The notes under the pieces are model-generated. The model saw only the letters and a program-made list of their open reading frames with translations, had not been told where the DNA came from and searched no databases. A stretch of DNA of 34,415 nt from Companilactobacillus paralimentarius DSM 13238 = JCM 10415 (GTDB lineage Bacteria > Bacillota > Bacilli > Lactobacillales > Lactobacillaceae). Both the position numbers and the translations under genes were made by a program. The stretch lies in contig NZ_AZES01000066.1 in NCBI RefSeq assembly GCF_001434985.1, positions 1-34,415 of the forward strand. The letters run 5' to 3'. How positions within the stretch are numbered: the stretch's first letter is position 1; the number at the start of each line of letters is the position of its first letter. Positions 24,658 through 31,862 of this stretch are shown here, piece by piece.

Positions 24658-25670
24658 TAATATTTCACCGCATTTTCCCTTGGATTTATTCTCTTTGTAA
24701 ATAGAGAGTACGACCAGATGAAGTATATAGCCACAATTGGAACCAAGATACATGCAACAATTGTCATAATTGTTAATGTATATTGTGAATTAGCGGCATT
24801 TTTAATTAATATACTGTGTGCTGGATTTGTAGCAATCATGACACGTGGGAATAGTCCGTTGAACAATAAGACGATGACCATGCTGAGTGATAAACCACTA
24901 CCAACAAAGCTCCAGCCTTCTCTATCCTTTAGAACTCCATAGTAACCTAATAGTGAGAACAAAACAATTAGAGCTGTGATAAGAAAAGATGATACAAATC
25001 TCTTGGTAAAGAAGTCTGTTTGTAAAAATACAAGAACAGCAAAGACAACTTCACCTAAGAAAAGAATAGGATATAAAATTTGATTTAATTTACGAGCACG
25101 TTCACGTAATGGTCCTTCGATTCTTAATCTGATGAAGTTGAGACCATGAACAAGTGATAGAAGTACACCTGCAACACCACCGACAACAGATAATAGATTA
25201 ACAACGTCGAAGAATTTAGGAAAGGCATCGCCATTAGCATTAATGGGAACACCTTGCACCATACTTAAAAGAATCATACATAAGAAGAATGGTGGGATGA
25301 TACTGCCTGCAAAGAATGCCCACATCCATAAGTTTTTACCAGTTCTAGTTTCAGCATGCTTGTGGAATTCAAATGAAACACCACGAAGAATTAAACCTAC
25401 TAGGACTAATAAGAAGAGGATGTAATAACCTGAGAATAAGGTTGCGTACCAGAGTGGTAGTGAAGCAAACATTGCACCACCAGCAGTTACTAACCAAGTC
25501 TCGTTACCGTCCCAATGAGGGCCAATAGTTGACATTAAAGCAGCTCTCTCTTGTTCATCTTTAGCTAGGAATCTAGTTGACATTCCAACACCAAAGTCGA
25601 AGCCTTCAAGAAAGAGGAAGATTGAAAACAGGAGTCCGATTATGATGAACCATAATGTACTTAGAGTCAT
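24657..25670 (-). CDS. cydB: cytochrome bd menaquinol oxidase subunit II
   Basis: This 337-aa integral membrane subunit forms the oxidase heterodimer with CydA and has about eight to nine transmembrane segments. Subunit II motifs are FLFLEGFDFGVGM near residue 18, GPHWDGNETWL near residue 50 and LRGVSFEFHKH near residue 94. The start ATG overlaps the cydA TGA (ATGA), and the TAA overlaps the cydD start. It is encoded between cydA and cydD in the usual Firmicutes order. Confidence 0.95.
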   Translation of the reverse strand: MTLSTLWFIIIGLLFSIFLFLEGFDFGVGMSTRFLAKDEQERAALMSTIGPHWDGNETWLVTAGGAMFASLPLWYATLFSGYYILFLLVLVGLILRGVSFEFHKHAETRTGKNLWMWAFFAGSIIPPFFLCMILLSMVQGVPINANGDAFPKFFDVVNLLSVVGGVAGVLLSLVHGLNFIRLRIEGPLRERARKLNQILYPILFLGEVVFAVLVFLQTDFFTKRFVSSFLITALIVLFSLLGYYGVLKDREGWSFVGSGLSLSMVIVLLFNGLFPRVMIATNPAHSILIKNAANSQYTLTIMTIVACILVPIVAIYFIWSYSLFTKRINPRENAVKY

Positions 25671-27109
25671 TTTCCAAAAGCCTCCCTTGCAAATGGATCA
25701 ACGTTTTGCTTGGAATCGACTTCCTCATAATATGGTCCATGATGAAGTGTTTGTCTGCAATACCAAACCATAACGCCACCCAAGAGTGTAAATAGTAAGA
25801 AGTAAACAATATTACTGAACAATAGACTAGCAACAGTTGAAGTTGGTGAAACAGCTTGAGCAATTGTGAATAGTCCATAAACAATCCAAGGATAACGACC
25901 AAATTCAGTAATAAACCAACCGGCAGAGTTACCAATGAATGGTAGCCAGATAGCAATACCAAGAACAACTAACATCCATTTGTGATTTTCGATTGTGTCT
26001 TTCTTCTTACGTGAAAAGATCAATCCAACTAGAGCAATCAGCATAACCAAGGCATCAATACCAGTCATAACTCTGAAACTCCAGAATAAAGTCTTAGGTG
26101 GGACAAAATAGTTCATGTCCTTACCAAATTTCTTGTCATATTTAGCATGTAGTTCTTTGTTAATGGAATTCATACCTTTAACTGAACCACTGAGTTTGTG
26201 ATAAGCCAAGATACTTAAAACGCCCGGAACTTCAATCTTGCCACTTGCCTTATGATCTTTAGCATCGATCAACTCGACAATTGTCCAAGGTGCGGGATCT
26301 TTAGTATCTTCGTAGATACCTTCAGTGGCAGCAAATTTCATTGGTTGATCTTTGATAATTTGTTGCGTTTGAAGATCACCAGCACCGGCAGAAAGAAGTG
26401 CAAAAATTAAACTAGCCCATAGGCCAAAGCGCAATGAAGTCTTGAAGAAGTGATTTTCATCTTTCTTCTTACGTAGAAGACCCCAAGCACTCATACCAGC
26501 GATAACTACAGCGGCAGTCATGAAGGCAGCTAAAATAACGTGTGGGAAGACCTTCCAAAGTTGAGGATTTCTAACCACAGCACCGAAATCTGTTAATTGA
26601 ATTCGATGTGTTACGTTATTGATTTTGAAACCTGTAGGATGTTGCATGAAACTGTTGGCGGCCAAGATCCAAATAGCAGAAAGCATGGTACCAATAGATG
26701 TCATCCAAATCATAAATGCATGAACACCTGGTCTGAAACGATCCCAAGTAAACATCCAAATTCCGATGAAAACTGATTCAATGAAGAAAGCAAGAAGAGC
26801 TTCAATAGCAAGTGGGGCACCGAACACATCACCCATAAAACGTGAGTATTCAGACCAATTCATACCGAATTGGAACTCTTGAATAATACCGGTAACTATA
26901 CCAACGGCAAAACTTAGAAGAAAAATTTTCCCCCAGAACTTTGCCATATCTAAATAAACTTTGTCCTTTTTAACGGCATAAATAGTTTCCATGATAGCGA
27001 CTAAAAACCCCATTCCGATTGAAAATGGAACGAAGAAGAAATGGAAAACTGTTGTCATCGCAAATTGAAAACGAGCCAAAGAGACAATGCTTAAACCCAA
27101 AGTAAGCAT
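25667..27109 (-). CDS. cydA: cytochrome bd menaquinol oxidase subunit I
   Basis: This 480-aa subunit binds hemes b558, b595 and d, oxidises menaquinol and reduces oxygen to water. Expected ligands are visible: His23 (b595), Glu103 and Glu111 (proton/heme region), His190 and Met348 (b558 axial ligands by analogy). The Q-loop between about 245 and 340 is short, as in Firmicutes. The conserved GRQPW motif reads GRYPW (404-408) here. An open frame runs to 27235, but a near-perfect AAGGAGG before the ATG at 27109 decides the start. The promoter and a cre-like site lie about 70-110 nt upstream. It is the first gene of cydABDC. Confidence 0.95.
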   Translation of the reverse strand: MLTLGLSIVSLARFQFAMTTVFHFFFVPFSIGMGFLVAIMETIYAVKKDKVYLDMAKFWGKIFLLSFAVGIVTGIIQEFQFGMNWSEYSRFMGDVFGAPLAIEALLAFFIESVFIGIWMFTWDRFRPGVHAFMIWMTSIGTMLSAIWILAANSFMQHPTGFKINNVTHRIQLTDFGAVVRNPQLWKVFPHVILAAFMTAAVVIAGMSAWGLLRKKKDENHFFKTSLRFGLWASLIFALLSAGAGDLQTQQIIKDQPMKFAATEGIYEDTKDPAPWTIVELIDAKDHKASGKIEVPGVLSILAYHKLSGSVKGMNSINKELHAKYDKKFGKDMNYFVPPKTLFWSFRVMTGIDALVMLIALVGLIFSRKKKDTIENHKWMLVVLGIAIWLPFIGNSAGWFITEFGRYPWIVYGLFTIAQAVSPTSTVASLLFSNIVYFLLFTLLGGVMVWYCRQTLHHGPYYEEVDSKQNVDPFAREAFGK

Positions 27110-27176
27110 GGTAAAAACCTCCTTAGAACATAGAATAAGAACCCTAATATACAGATTTATCATATGATTAATTAAT

Positions 27177-27204
27177 ATTATAAGCAACCAATTTGGCTTG
27201 TGAA
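27177..27204 (-). promoter_or_regulatory. cydABDC promoter
   Basis: On the minus strand, TTCACA (27204-27199), a 16-bp spacer and TATAAT (27182-27177) form a good promoter. The spacer carries an imperfect dyad with AAGC/GCTT and CCAA/TTGG elements. Confidence 0.6.
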
Positions 27205-27217
27205 AAAACGGTTCCAT
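27202..27217. promoter_or_regulatory. cre-like (CcpA) site overlapping the cydA -35
   Basis: The right half (CGGTTCCAT) fits the CcpA consensus WTGNAARCGNWWNCAW fully. In the left half the W, T and G are replaced by G, A and A. The position, overlapping the -35, would suit repression by glucose. Confidence 0.35.
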
Positions 27218-27485
27218 CGTTGGAAACAATGACATAAATATAAAATTAACAAACGATTATTGCTCAAATAAAAATTCATATATAAGATAATATCCTAATT
27301 AAAATATAGTCCTTTGAAATCGTTTTTATCATCATTATTGGCAAGATTTTTTTACGAAAAGAAGTCAGCTTTGGCCACTCAACGTTATAACGATAACTAA
27401 TTAAAATAAATTGAACAATTAGTAAGGCATTGGATGTGATTTCAGAGTAAATTTTGATAATTTGAAGAAAAGAAAGGAGAACATA
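27218..27485. other. AT-rich gap upstream of the cyd operon and HTH gene
   Basis: I see no gene in this stretch. It holds a CGTTATAACG palindrome (27383-27392), also found at 21177-21186 just past cydC, and an ACTAATT/AATTAGT inverted repeat at 27396-27424. The promoter of the HTH gene must lie here but I cannot place it confidently. Confidence 0.4.
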
Positions 27486-28010
27486 ATGGACTTAAATCAA
27501 ATATTGAGAAAAAAAAGAAAAGAACACCATTTTACTCAAGAGCAATTGGCGGAGAAACTGTTAGTTTCACCAAAAACAATTTCTAATTGGGAAACGGGTA
27601 GAACTTTTCCAGATATTGAGAGTTTAATTAGAATTGCCAAATTGTATAACCTTTTTTTAGATAATTTATTAGTGGAAGGATCTGATGTTGTGAAAGATAT
27701 TGAGAAAAAAACACGATTAGCAGTTTTAAAAAGATATGTTTGGATGCCAAGTATTTTGAATATAATTTTAATTTTAGTGGTATCGCAACAGAAATTTTTA
27801 GGAAAATTATCTGGATTAACGACTGGTTTGATTTTAGTTAGTATCGCATTGAATGGGGGAATTATTTTTTATTTTTCCAATGAACTTAGTAATGAAAAAG
27901 GCGAGAAACCGGAATTTCAAAATAAACAGCAAGTGAAAGGCTTGATTATTTTCACGATTTTATTCGTTGCTTCAGTAATAGTTGGTTATATCATGAAATA
28001 TCGAATCTAA
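27486..28010 (+). CDS. XRE-family HTH protein with C-terminal membrane segments
   Basis: The 174-aa product has a Cro/C1-type helix-turn-helix at residues 4-58 (FTQEQLAEKLLVSPKTISNWE-like core, seen as LAEKLLVSPKTISNWETG) followed by about three transmembrane segments between residues 85 and 170. Such HTH-membrane proteins may sense a membrane or small-molecule signal. The ATG at 27486 is chosen because AAAGGAG lies 6 nt upstream; a TTG at 27462 precedes that site. It is divergent from cydABDC, but a regulatory link to it is unproven. Confidence 0.82.
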   Translation: MDLNQILRKKRKEHHFTQEQLAEKLLVSPKTISNWETGRTFPDIESLIRIAKLYNLFLDNLLVEGSDVVKDIEKKTRLAVLKRYVWMPSILNIILILVVSQQKFLGKLSGLTTGLILVSIALNGGIIFYFSNELSNEKGEKPEFQNKQQVKGLIIFTILFVASVIVGYIMKYRI

Positions 28011-28013
28011 CAA

Positions 28014-28050
28014 AAGAGAACCATGCTAAGACATGATTCTCTTGTTTTTT
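28014..28050. terminator. terminator between the HTH gene and lysR
   Basis: AAGAGAA-c-CATG (28014-28025) pairs with CATG-a-TTCTCTT (28032-28043), with one mismatch, followed by G and six T. It terminates the + gene and overlaps the stop codon of the convergent lysR gene. On the minus strand only a short AT-rich tail follows. Confidence 0.82.
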
Positions 28051-28951
28051 ATAAAGTTTTATCTATAAAAGATTGACTGGCGTTTGTTGCAAATTTCCAA
28101 AATAACTCGACAATTTTGGAATCGTTATCGTGTTGTTTCATAAATACTAGCTGACTATTGATTTTAGGCACAAGTGGTATGACCTTAATGTTATCAAAAC
28201 CGGTAAGATCGAATGACTTATTCATTACTATTGAAATTCCTGTACCTTGATTAAGCATTTCAAGGATTAAATCAATTCTTTGACCGTTATAAGTAACACG
28301 GGGACGTAAGTGCATACTTTGGAGGGTAGTATAAAGAGGATTATTTTTGCTTATGGTATTACTTAATAGTAATAGAGATTCTTTTTTTAGCATATCAGGA
28401 GTAACGTAATTTTGATTTGCTAAATGACTATTTTGGGGCACTAGTACTACAAATCTATCCAGTTCATTCACTATCACATCATAAGAAGGGAAATCATTGT
28501 CAAAAATTCTCGTAAATACTATATCGACGTTCTTCTGATCAAGTGAATGTTCCAACTTATCAACGTTTTCTTCACTAAATTGCGATCTTATTTTGGGATA
28601 ACGTTTGGCAAAGTCAGTTATGATGTGAAATGCTCGATATTGGGATAAAGAAGGTAGCCCTTGGATAACTAAAGGACGTTCTTCTAACCAAGCTTCACTT
28701 TCAATTAGTTGATTCAATTCGGCTTCTTTTTCCAAAACATCCTTCACTTTAGGTAAAATCAATTTGCCAACTCGGGTTAATTTGATTTGGCGATGGGCTC
28801 GCACAAACAATTTAACTTTCCATTCTTTTTCCAGAATCATAATGTATTTTGAAATTGTTGATTGTGATAAAAACATTCTTTGAGCAGTTAGACTGTAGTT
28901 CTGTGTCTTTGCCAGATCAAGAAAAACTGCTAGTTTTTTAGTATCCACCAT
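28049..28951 (-). CDS. LysR-family transcriptional regulator
   Basis: The 300-aa protein has the LysR winged helix at residues 3-62 (AVFLDLAKTQNYSLTAQRM then QSTISKYI) and a periplasmic-binding-protein-like effector domain from about 90. It is divergent from the DUF554 gene, the standard layout for a LysR regulator and its target. An inverted repeat lies 10 bp upstream of its start. The ATG at 28951 has AAGGGG only 3 nt away, so the adjacent GTG codon (28948) is an alternative start. Effector is unknown. Confidence 0.88.
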   Translation of the reverse strand: MVDTKKLAVFLDLAKTQNYSLTAQRMFLSQSTISKYIMILEKEWKVKLFVRAHRQIKLTRVGKLILPKVKDVLEKEAELNQLIESEAWLEERPLVIQGLPSLSQYRAFHIITDFAKRYPKIRSQFSEENVDKLEHSLDQKNVDIVFTRIFDNDFPSYDVIVNELDRFVVLVPQNSHLANQNYVTPDMLKKESLLLLSNTISKNNPLYTTLQSMHLRPRVTYNGQRIDLILEMLNQGTGISIVMNKSFDLTGFDNIKVIPLVPKINSQLVFMKQHDNDSKIVELFWKFATNASQSFIDKTL

Positions 28952-28960
28952 ATGCCCCTT

Positions 28961-28983
28961 AACTATTATTATTCTGAATAGTT
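28961..28983. promoter_or_regulatory. LysR-type dyad between lysR and the DUF554 gene
   Basis: AACTATT (28961-28967), nine bases and AATAGTT (28977-28983) form a perfect 7-bp inverted repeat with the T...A framing typical of LysR-family sites. It lies just upstream of lysR in the 119-bp divergent gap. Confidence 0.55.
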
Positions 28984-29070
28984 TAACACTAAAACAGAAT
29001 TGCTCTTTGTTTTGCCAGTTATTAGACTTTTACTTGTGATTATATTTTATTAAATGCAAGGAGTCTTTCT

Positions 29071-29799
29071 ATGCCAATCGGGATTATAACAAATGTATGT
29101 GCCATTCTTTTCGGTGGAATTGCCGGAGCTTTAGGCAGTGAAATAATGTCGGATAGCTTTAAAGAAGGTCTCAATATGACTTTCAGTCTCTGTTCGATTT
29201 GTATGGGAATTTACGCAATCGCCCCTATGAAAAATTTAGCAGCCGTTGTTTTTGCGGTCATACTTGGAACTAGTCTGGGGATTATTTTTCATTTAGGAAA
29301 AGCTATTAATCGTGGTGCTCAAGGAATGCAACATTTTATTTCGAAATTTATCAACGCACCATCTGAAATGGATCAACAAACTTTTGAAACAACATTAGTA
29401 ACTGTGGTTGTACTGTTTTGTGCAAGTGGTACAGGAATCTACGGTACTCTCACAGAAGGAATTAACGGAGATGCAACTATTTTGATATCGAAATCAATTC
29501 TTGATTTTTTTGCTGCTGTTATTTTTGGTGCCAACTTAGGAGCGGTAGTTTCATTAATAGCTGTTCCGCAAATCATTATTTTAATGATAATATTTTCTCT
29601 TGCTAACTTCATTGTTCCATTAACTACACCGGATATGATTCTTGATTTTAAAGCCACTGGGGGAGTTTTGATGTTAGCCAGTGGTTTTCGAATTACGAAG
29701 ATTAAAATGTTCCCAACCGCGGATATGATTCCTATTATGGTGGTTATTATGCCAGTCTCGTGGTTATGGACTAATATTATTTTGCCATTGATTCATTAA
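29071..29799 (+). CDS. DUF554-family membrane protein
   Basis: The 242-aa product has about seven hydrophobic segments and the DUF554 hallmarks: a GIITNVCAILFGGIAGALG-like opening, ASGTGIYGTLTEGINGD in the middle and GGVLMLASGFRI near the end. The family is thought to include small transporters, but the substrate is unknown. AAGGAG precedes the ATG. It is divergent from lysR, which is its likely regulator. Confidence 0.88.
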   Translation: MPIGIITNVCAILFGGIAGALGSEIMSDSFKEGLNMTFSLCSICMGIYAIAPMKNLAAVVFAVILGTSLGIIFHLGKAINRGAQGMQHFISKFINAPSEMDQQTFETTLVTVVVLFCASGTGIYGTLTEGINGDATILISKSILDFFAAVIFGANLGAVVSLIAVPQIIILMIIFSLANFIVPLTTPDMILDFKATGGVLMLASGFRITKIKMFPTADMIPIMVVIMPVSWLWTNIILPLIH

Positions 29800-29802
29800 A
29801 TT

Positions 29803-29841
29803 AAAAAAACACCAATTCAGCTAATGAATTGGTGTTTTTTT
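29803..29841. terminator. perfect bidirectional terminator
   Basis: A perfect 17-bp stem (29803-29819 with 29825-29841) has a 5-nt loop and an A-run and T-run at its ends, giving strong terminators on both strands for the convergent DUF554 and Q/N-rich genes. Confidence 0.95.
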
Positions 29842-30888
29842 CTAGTTATGGCGATTACTACGACTTCTTGTACCAACGTTACCATTATTTTCTGGATTTT
29901 GACCATAAGGATTTTGTGGTTGACCTAGTTGCTGTTGTGCATTTGGAGTTTGATTTTGGTTACCAAATCTCTGTTGTAAGTTAGGTCTTGGTTGGTTAAA
30001 GTTTTGATTACTCTGAGGTGCATAATTTTGATTATTGAATTGACGACCATTGCCATTCATAGGTTGTTGATTTTGAGGTTGTCCAAAATTATTTTGTACT
30101 TGTTGACTATTTTGACTGTTTTGATTCATTGATCTATTAGCCATTTGATTATTATTCATCGGTTGATTTGGAAATTGTTGTTGATTGTTATAACCATTAT
30201 TCATTGGCTGTTGGAAATTATTGCCACGACCGTTGAAATTTCCATTAGGATTCTGATTCATTTGATTTGGAACTCGTTGACCAAATCCTGGTTGATTCAT
30301 CAGTTGTTGGTTATATTGTCCCTGATATTGTTGATTGGGATTAGTTTGTTGATTGAAGTTTTGATTATTTTGAGCTTGATAAGGATTATAACCATAATTT
30401 TGTTGATTAAAATTGTTCGGTTGCGCATTATATTGCTCAGGGTTCATTTGATTCATAGGATTTTGATTGTATGGATTATTTCCATACTGATTATTGGTAT
30501 CCTCAGGTTCATCTTCAGGAATTGGGTGAAGAATTGTATCAACGATAACAATGATCAAGTCGATTGCACCAATAATAATACCAACCCAAGCCCAAATTTT
30601 TAGAAAACCTGCACCAGGCATGTTGGCATTGAAGAGCCCCATTAGTCCACCAAGAATTAGGATGATGAAGCCTACGATATCAGGAACCATACTATATGTA
30701 CGATTAGTTAAAATGTAGATTGCAGCCGAGATAATATAAGTTATTGCCATCAGAATACCAGCAGCGCCACCAATGGCACCTGTACCAACTAAAGCAGCAA
30801 TAAAGCCTTCAAATCCCGATTTAACCATTAGGATAATAGATAGTATAAGCAATAAAATACCGGCAGAAATTTTTGTTATTCTTACCAT
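29842..30888 (-). CDS. membrane protein with a long Q/N-rich prion-like tail
   Basis: The 348-aa product has four hydrophobic segments (about residues 5-24, 27-55, 66-88 and 96-120), an acidic linker (EDEPED, 125-130), and a low-complexity tail to the end. By hand count the tail is about 117 Asn plus Gln of 218 residues, with Pro, Gly, Phe, Tyr and Met, no Lys, and a basic RSRSNRHN end. An even number of membrane segments puts the tail on the same side as the N-terminus, probably the cytoplasm. I do not recognise the membrane domain with certainty. GGAGG precedes the ATG. It lies 29 nt after the thiD-like gene and is probably co-transcribed with it. Confidence 0.75.
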   Translation of the reverse strand: MVRITKISAGILLLILSIILMVKSGFEGFIAALVGTGAIGGAAGILMAITYIISAAIYILTNRTYSMVPDIVGFIILILGGLMGLFNANMPGAGFLKIWAWVGIIIGAIDLIIVIVDTILHPIPEDEPEDTNNQYGNNPYNQNPMNQMNPEQYNAQPNNFNQQNYGYNPYQAQNNQNFNQQTNPNQQYQGQYNQQLMNQPGFGQRVPNQMNQNPNGNFNGRGNNFQQPMNNGYNNQQQFPNQPMNNNQMANRSMNQNSQNSQQVQNNFGQPQNQQPMNGNGRQFNNQNYAPQSNQNFNQPRPNLQQRFGNQNQTPNAQQQLGQPQNPYGQNPENNGNVGTRSRSNRHN

Positions 30889-30917
30889 AAAGAAACCTCC
30901 GATTTTACTAACAAATA

Positions 30918-31727
30918 CTATTGTATATCATCCTTTATAAAATGGTTAATAGGACCATATTTATGTCCGACATCAATTTCATTTTTAATAGCATTGTAAG
31001 TAAATGTTTTAGCAATTCTGATAGCATCTTCCATGCTCTTGCCCTTAGCAATTTCAGCCACGATACATGATGATAGTGTATCACCAGTACCATTAATGTG
31101 ATCAGTTTTAACAAAGGGTTCAGAGATCCAGAAAGATTCACCATCTTCTAGTAGAACGTAGTCTTCAACTTCACTAATGGAGTCGTCACTATGTTCACCC
31201 TTTATCATAATATTTTTTGGTCCCAAATTGCGTAATTTATGCGCAGCCTTAACAATTTCTTCTTTATTATTTAATTCTAATCCAGAAAGCTTTTTAGCCT
31301 CGTAAAAATTAGGAGTAATCAAATCAGCTAATGGGAACAACTCATCGATCAAAGTTTGGTAAGCCTCAGCTTCTAGTAACATAGCGCCGTGCTTTGTGAT
31401 GATAACTGGGTCAAGAATGAAAGCACCAAAAGGTTTATCTTTAATGGCTTCGGCAACAGTATGAATAATTTCAGAATCGGAAAGCATACCTGTCTTGAAA
31501 GCAGAAACTTTAAAATCATCTTTGATGTCATTGATTTGGCTATTAATAAACTTAGCTGGCATATTTACGCTATCGTGAATACCGTAAGAGTTACCAGCAA
31601 CAGCAGCAGTTAAAACAGACATACCGTAAACGCCGCGAGCCATAAAAGTTTTTAAATCAGCTTGTGCGCCGGCACTACCGTCAGAGTCAGAACCAGCAAT
31701 AGTTAGTACTTGAATAAATTTATTCAA
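30918..31727 (-). CDS. thiD: ThiD/PdxK-like hydroxymethylpyrimidine or pyridoxine kinase
   Basis: This 269-aa ribokinase-fold enzyme resembles hydroxymethylpyrimidine (phosphate) kinase. Motifs are LTIAGSDSDGSAGAQADLKTF at the N-terminus, the KTGMLSD segment, LDPVIITKHGAML and the C-terminal anion hole NGTGDTLSS. In most ThiD proteins the last motif is GTGCT; here Cys is Asp, as in pyridoxal kinases of other lineages, so the substrate could be pyrimidine or B6 vitamer. The start is a TTG at 31727, with AGGTGGGTGA upstream. No thiM, thiE or thiamine riboswitch is near. It is the first gene of a pair with the Q/N-rich protein. Confidence 0.85.
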   Translation of the reverse strand: MNKFIQVLTIAGSDSDGSAGAQADLKTFMARGVYGMSVLTAAVAGNSYGIHDSVNMPAKFINSQINDIKDDFKVSAFKTGMLSDSEIIHTVAEAIKDKPFGAFILDPVIITKHGAMLLEAEAYQTLIDELFPLADLITPNFYEAKKLSGLELNNKEEIVKAAHKLRNLGPKNIMIKGEHSDDSISEVEDYVLLEDGESFWISEPFVKTDHINGTGDTLSSCIVAEIAKGKSMEDAIRIAKTFTYNAIKNEIDVGHKYGPINHFIKDDIQ

Positions 31728-31808
31728 AGTTAATCACCCACCTAATTAATTGTTTCCTTTATATTAACAGAAAGCGTGAATTTGTGAGGAGGATTTATCA
31801 CATTTCCC

Positions 31809-31839
31809 TTGACCTTGACGTAACGTAATCCCTTAGAAT
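31809..31839 (+). promoter_or_regulatory. MerR-type autoregulated promoter of the TipA-like gene
   Basis: TTGACC (31809-31814), a 19-bp spacer and TAGAAT (31834-31839) form a promoter with the long spacer of MerR-family activation. The palindrome ACGT-a-ACGT (31818-31826) is centred in the spacer. The placement, directly before a MerR-family gene, suggests autoregulation. Confidence 0.75.
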
Positions 31840-31862
31840 CAAAATTGTTAGGAGATTTATTT

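Noticed and set aside
24658-24753. Longer CydD start inside cydB
   Set aside because: The extension overlaps cydB coding sequence; the TAATG junction at 24657 is the natural coupled start.
25606-25968. 120-residue reading frame on the minus strand over the cydA/cydB junction
   Set aside because: It is in a different frame of two well-identified genes, with no ribosome-binding site of its own.
27190-27212. Rex operator upstream of cydA
   Set aside because: Only one half (TTGTGA) is present; the matching TCACAA at the right distance is absent.
27110-27235. Longer CydA start
   Set aside because: The extension would span the promoter -10, -35 and cre-like site, and AAGGAGG marks the ATG at 27109.
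30145-30603. 152-residue Ile/Leu-rich reading frame opposite the Q/N-rich tail
   Set aside because: It is the mirror of repeated Asn/Gln codons (AAT, CAA), which read as Ile and Leu/Trp on the other strand.
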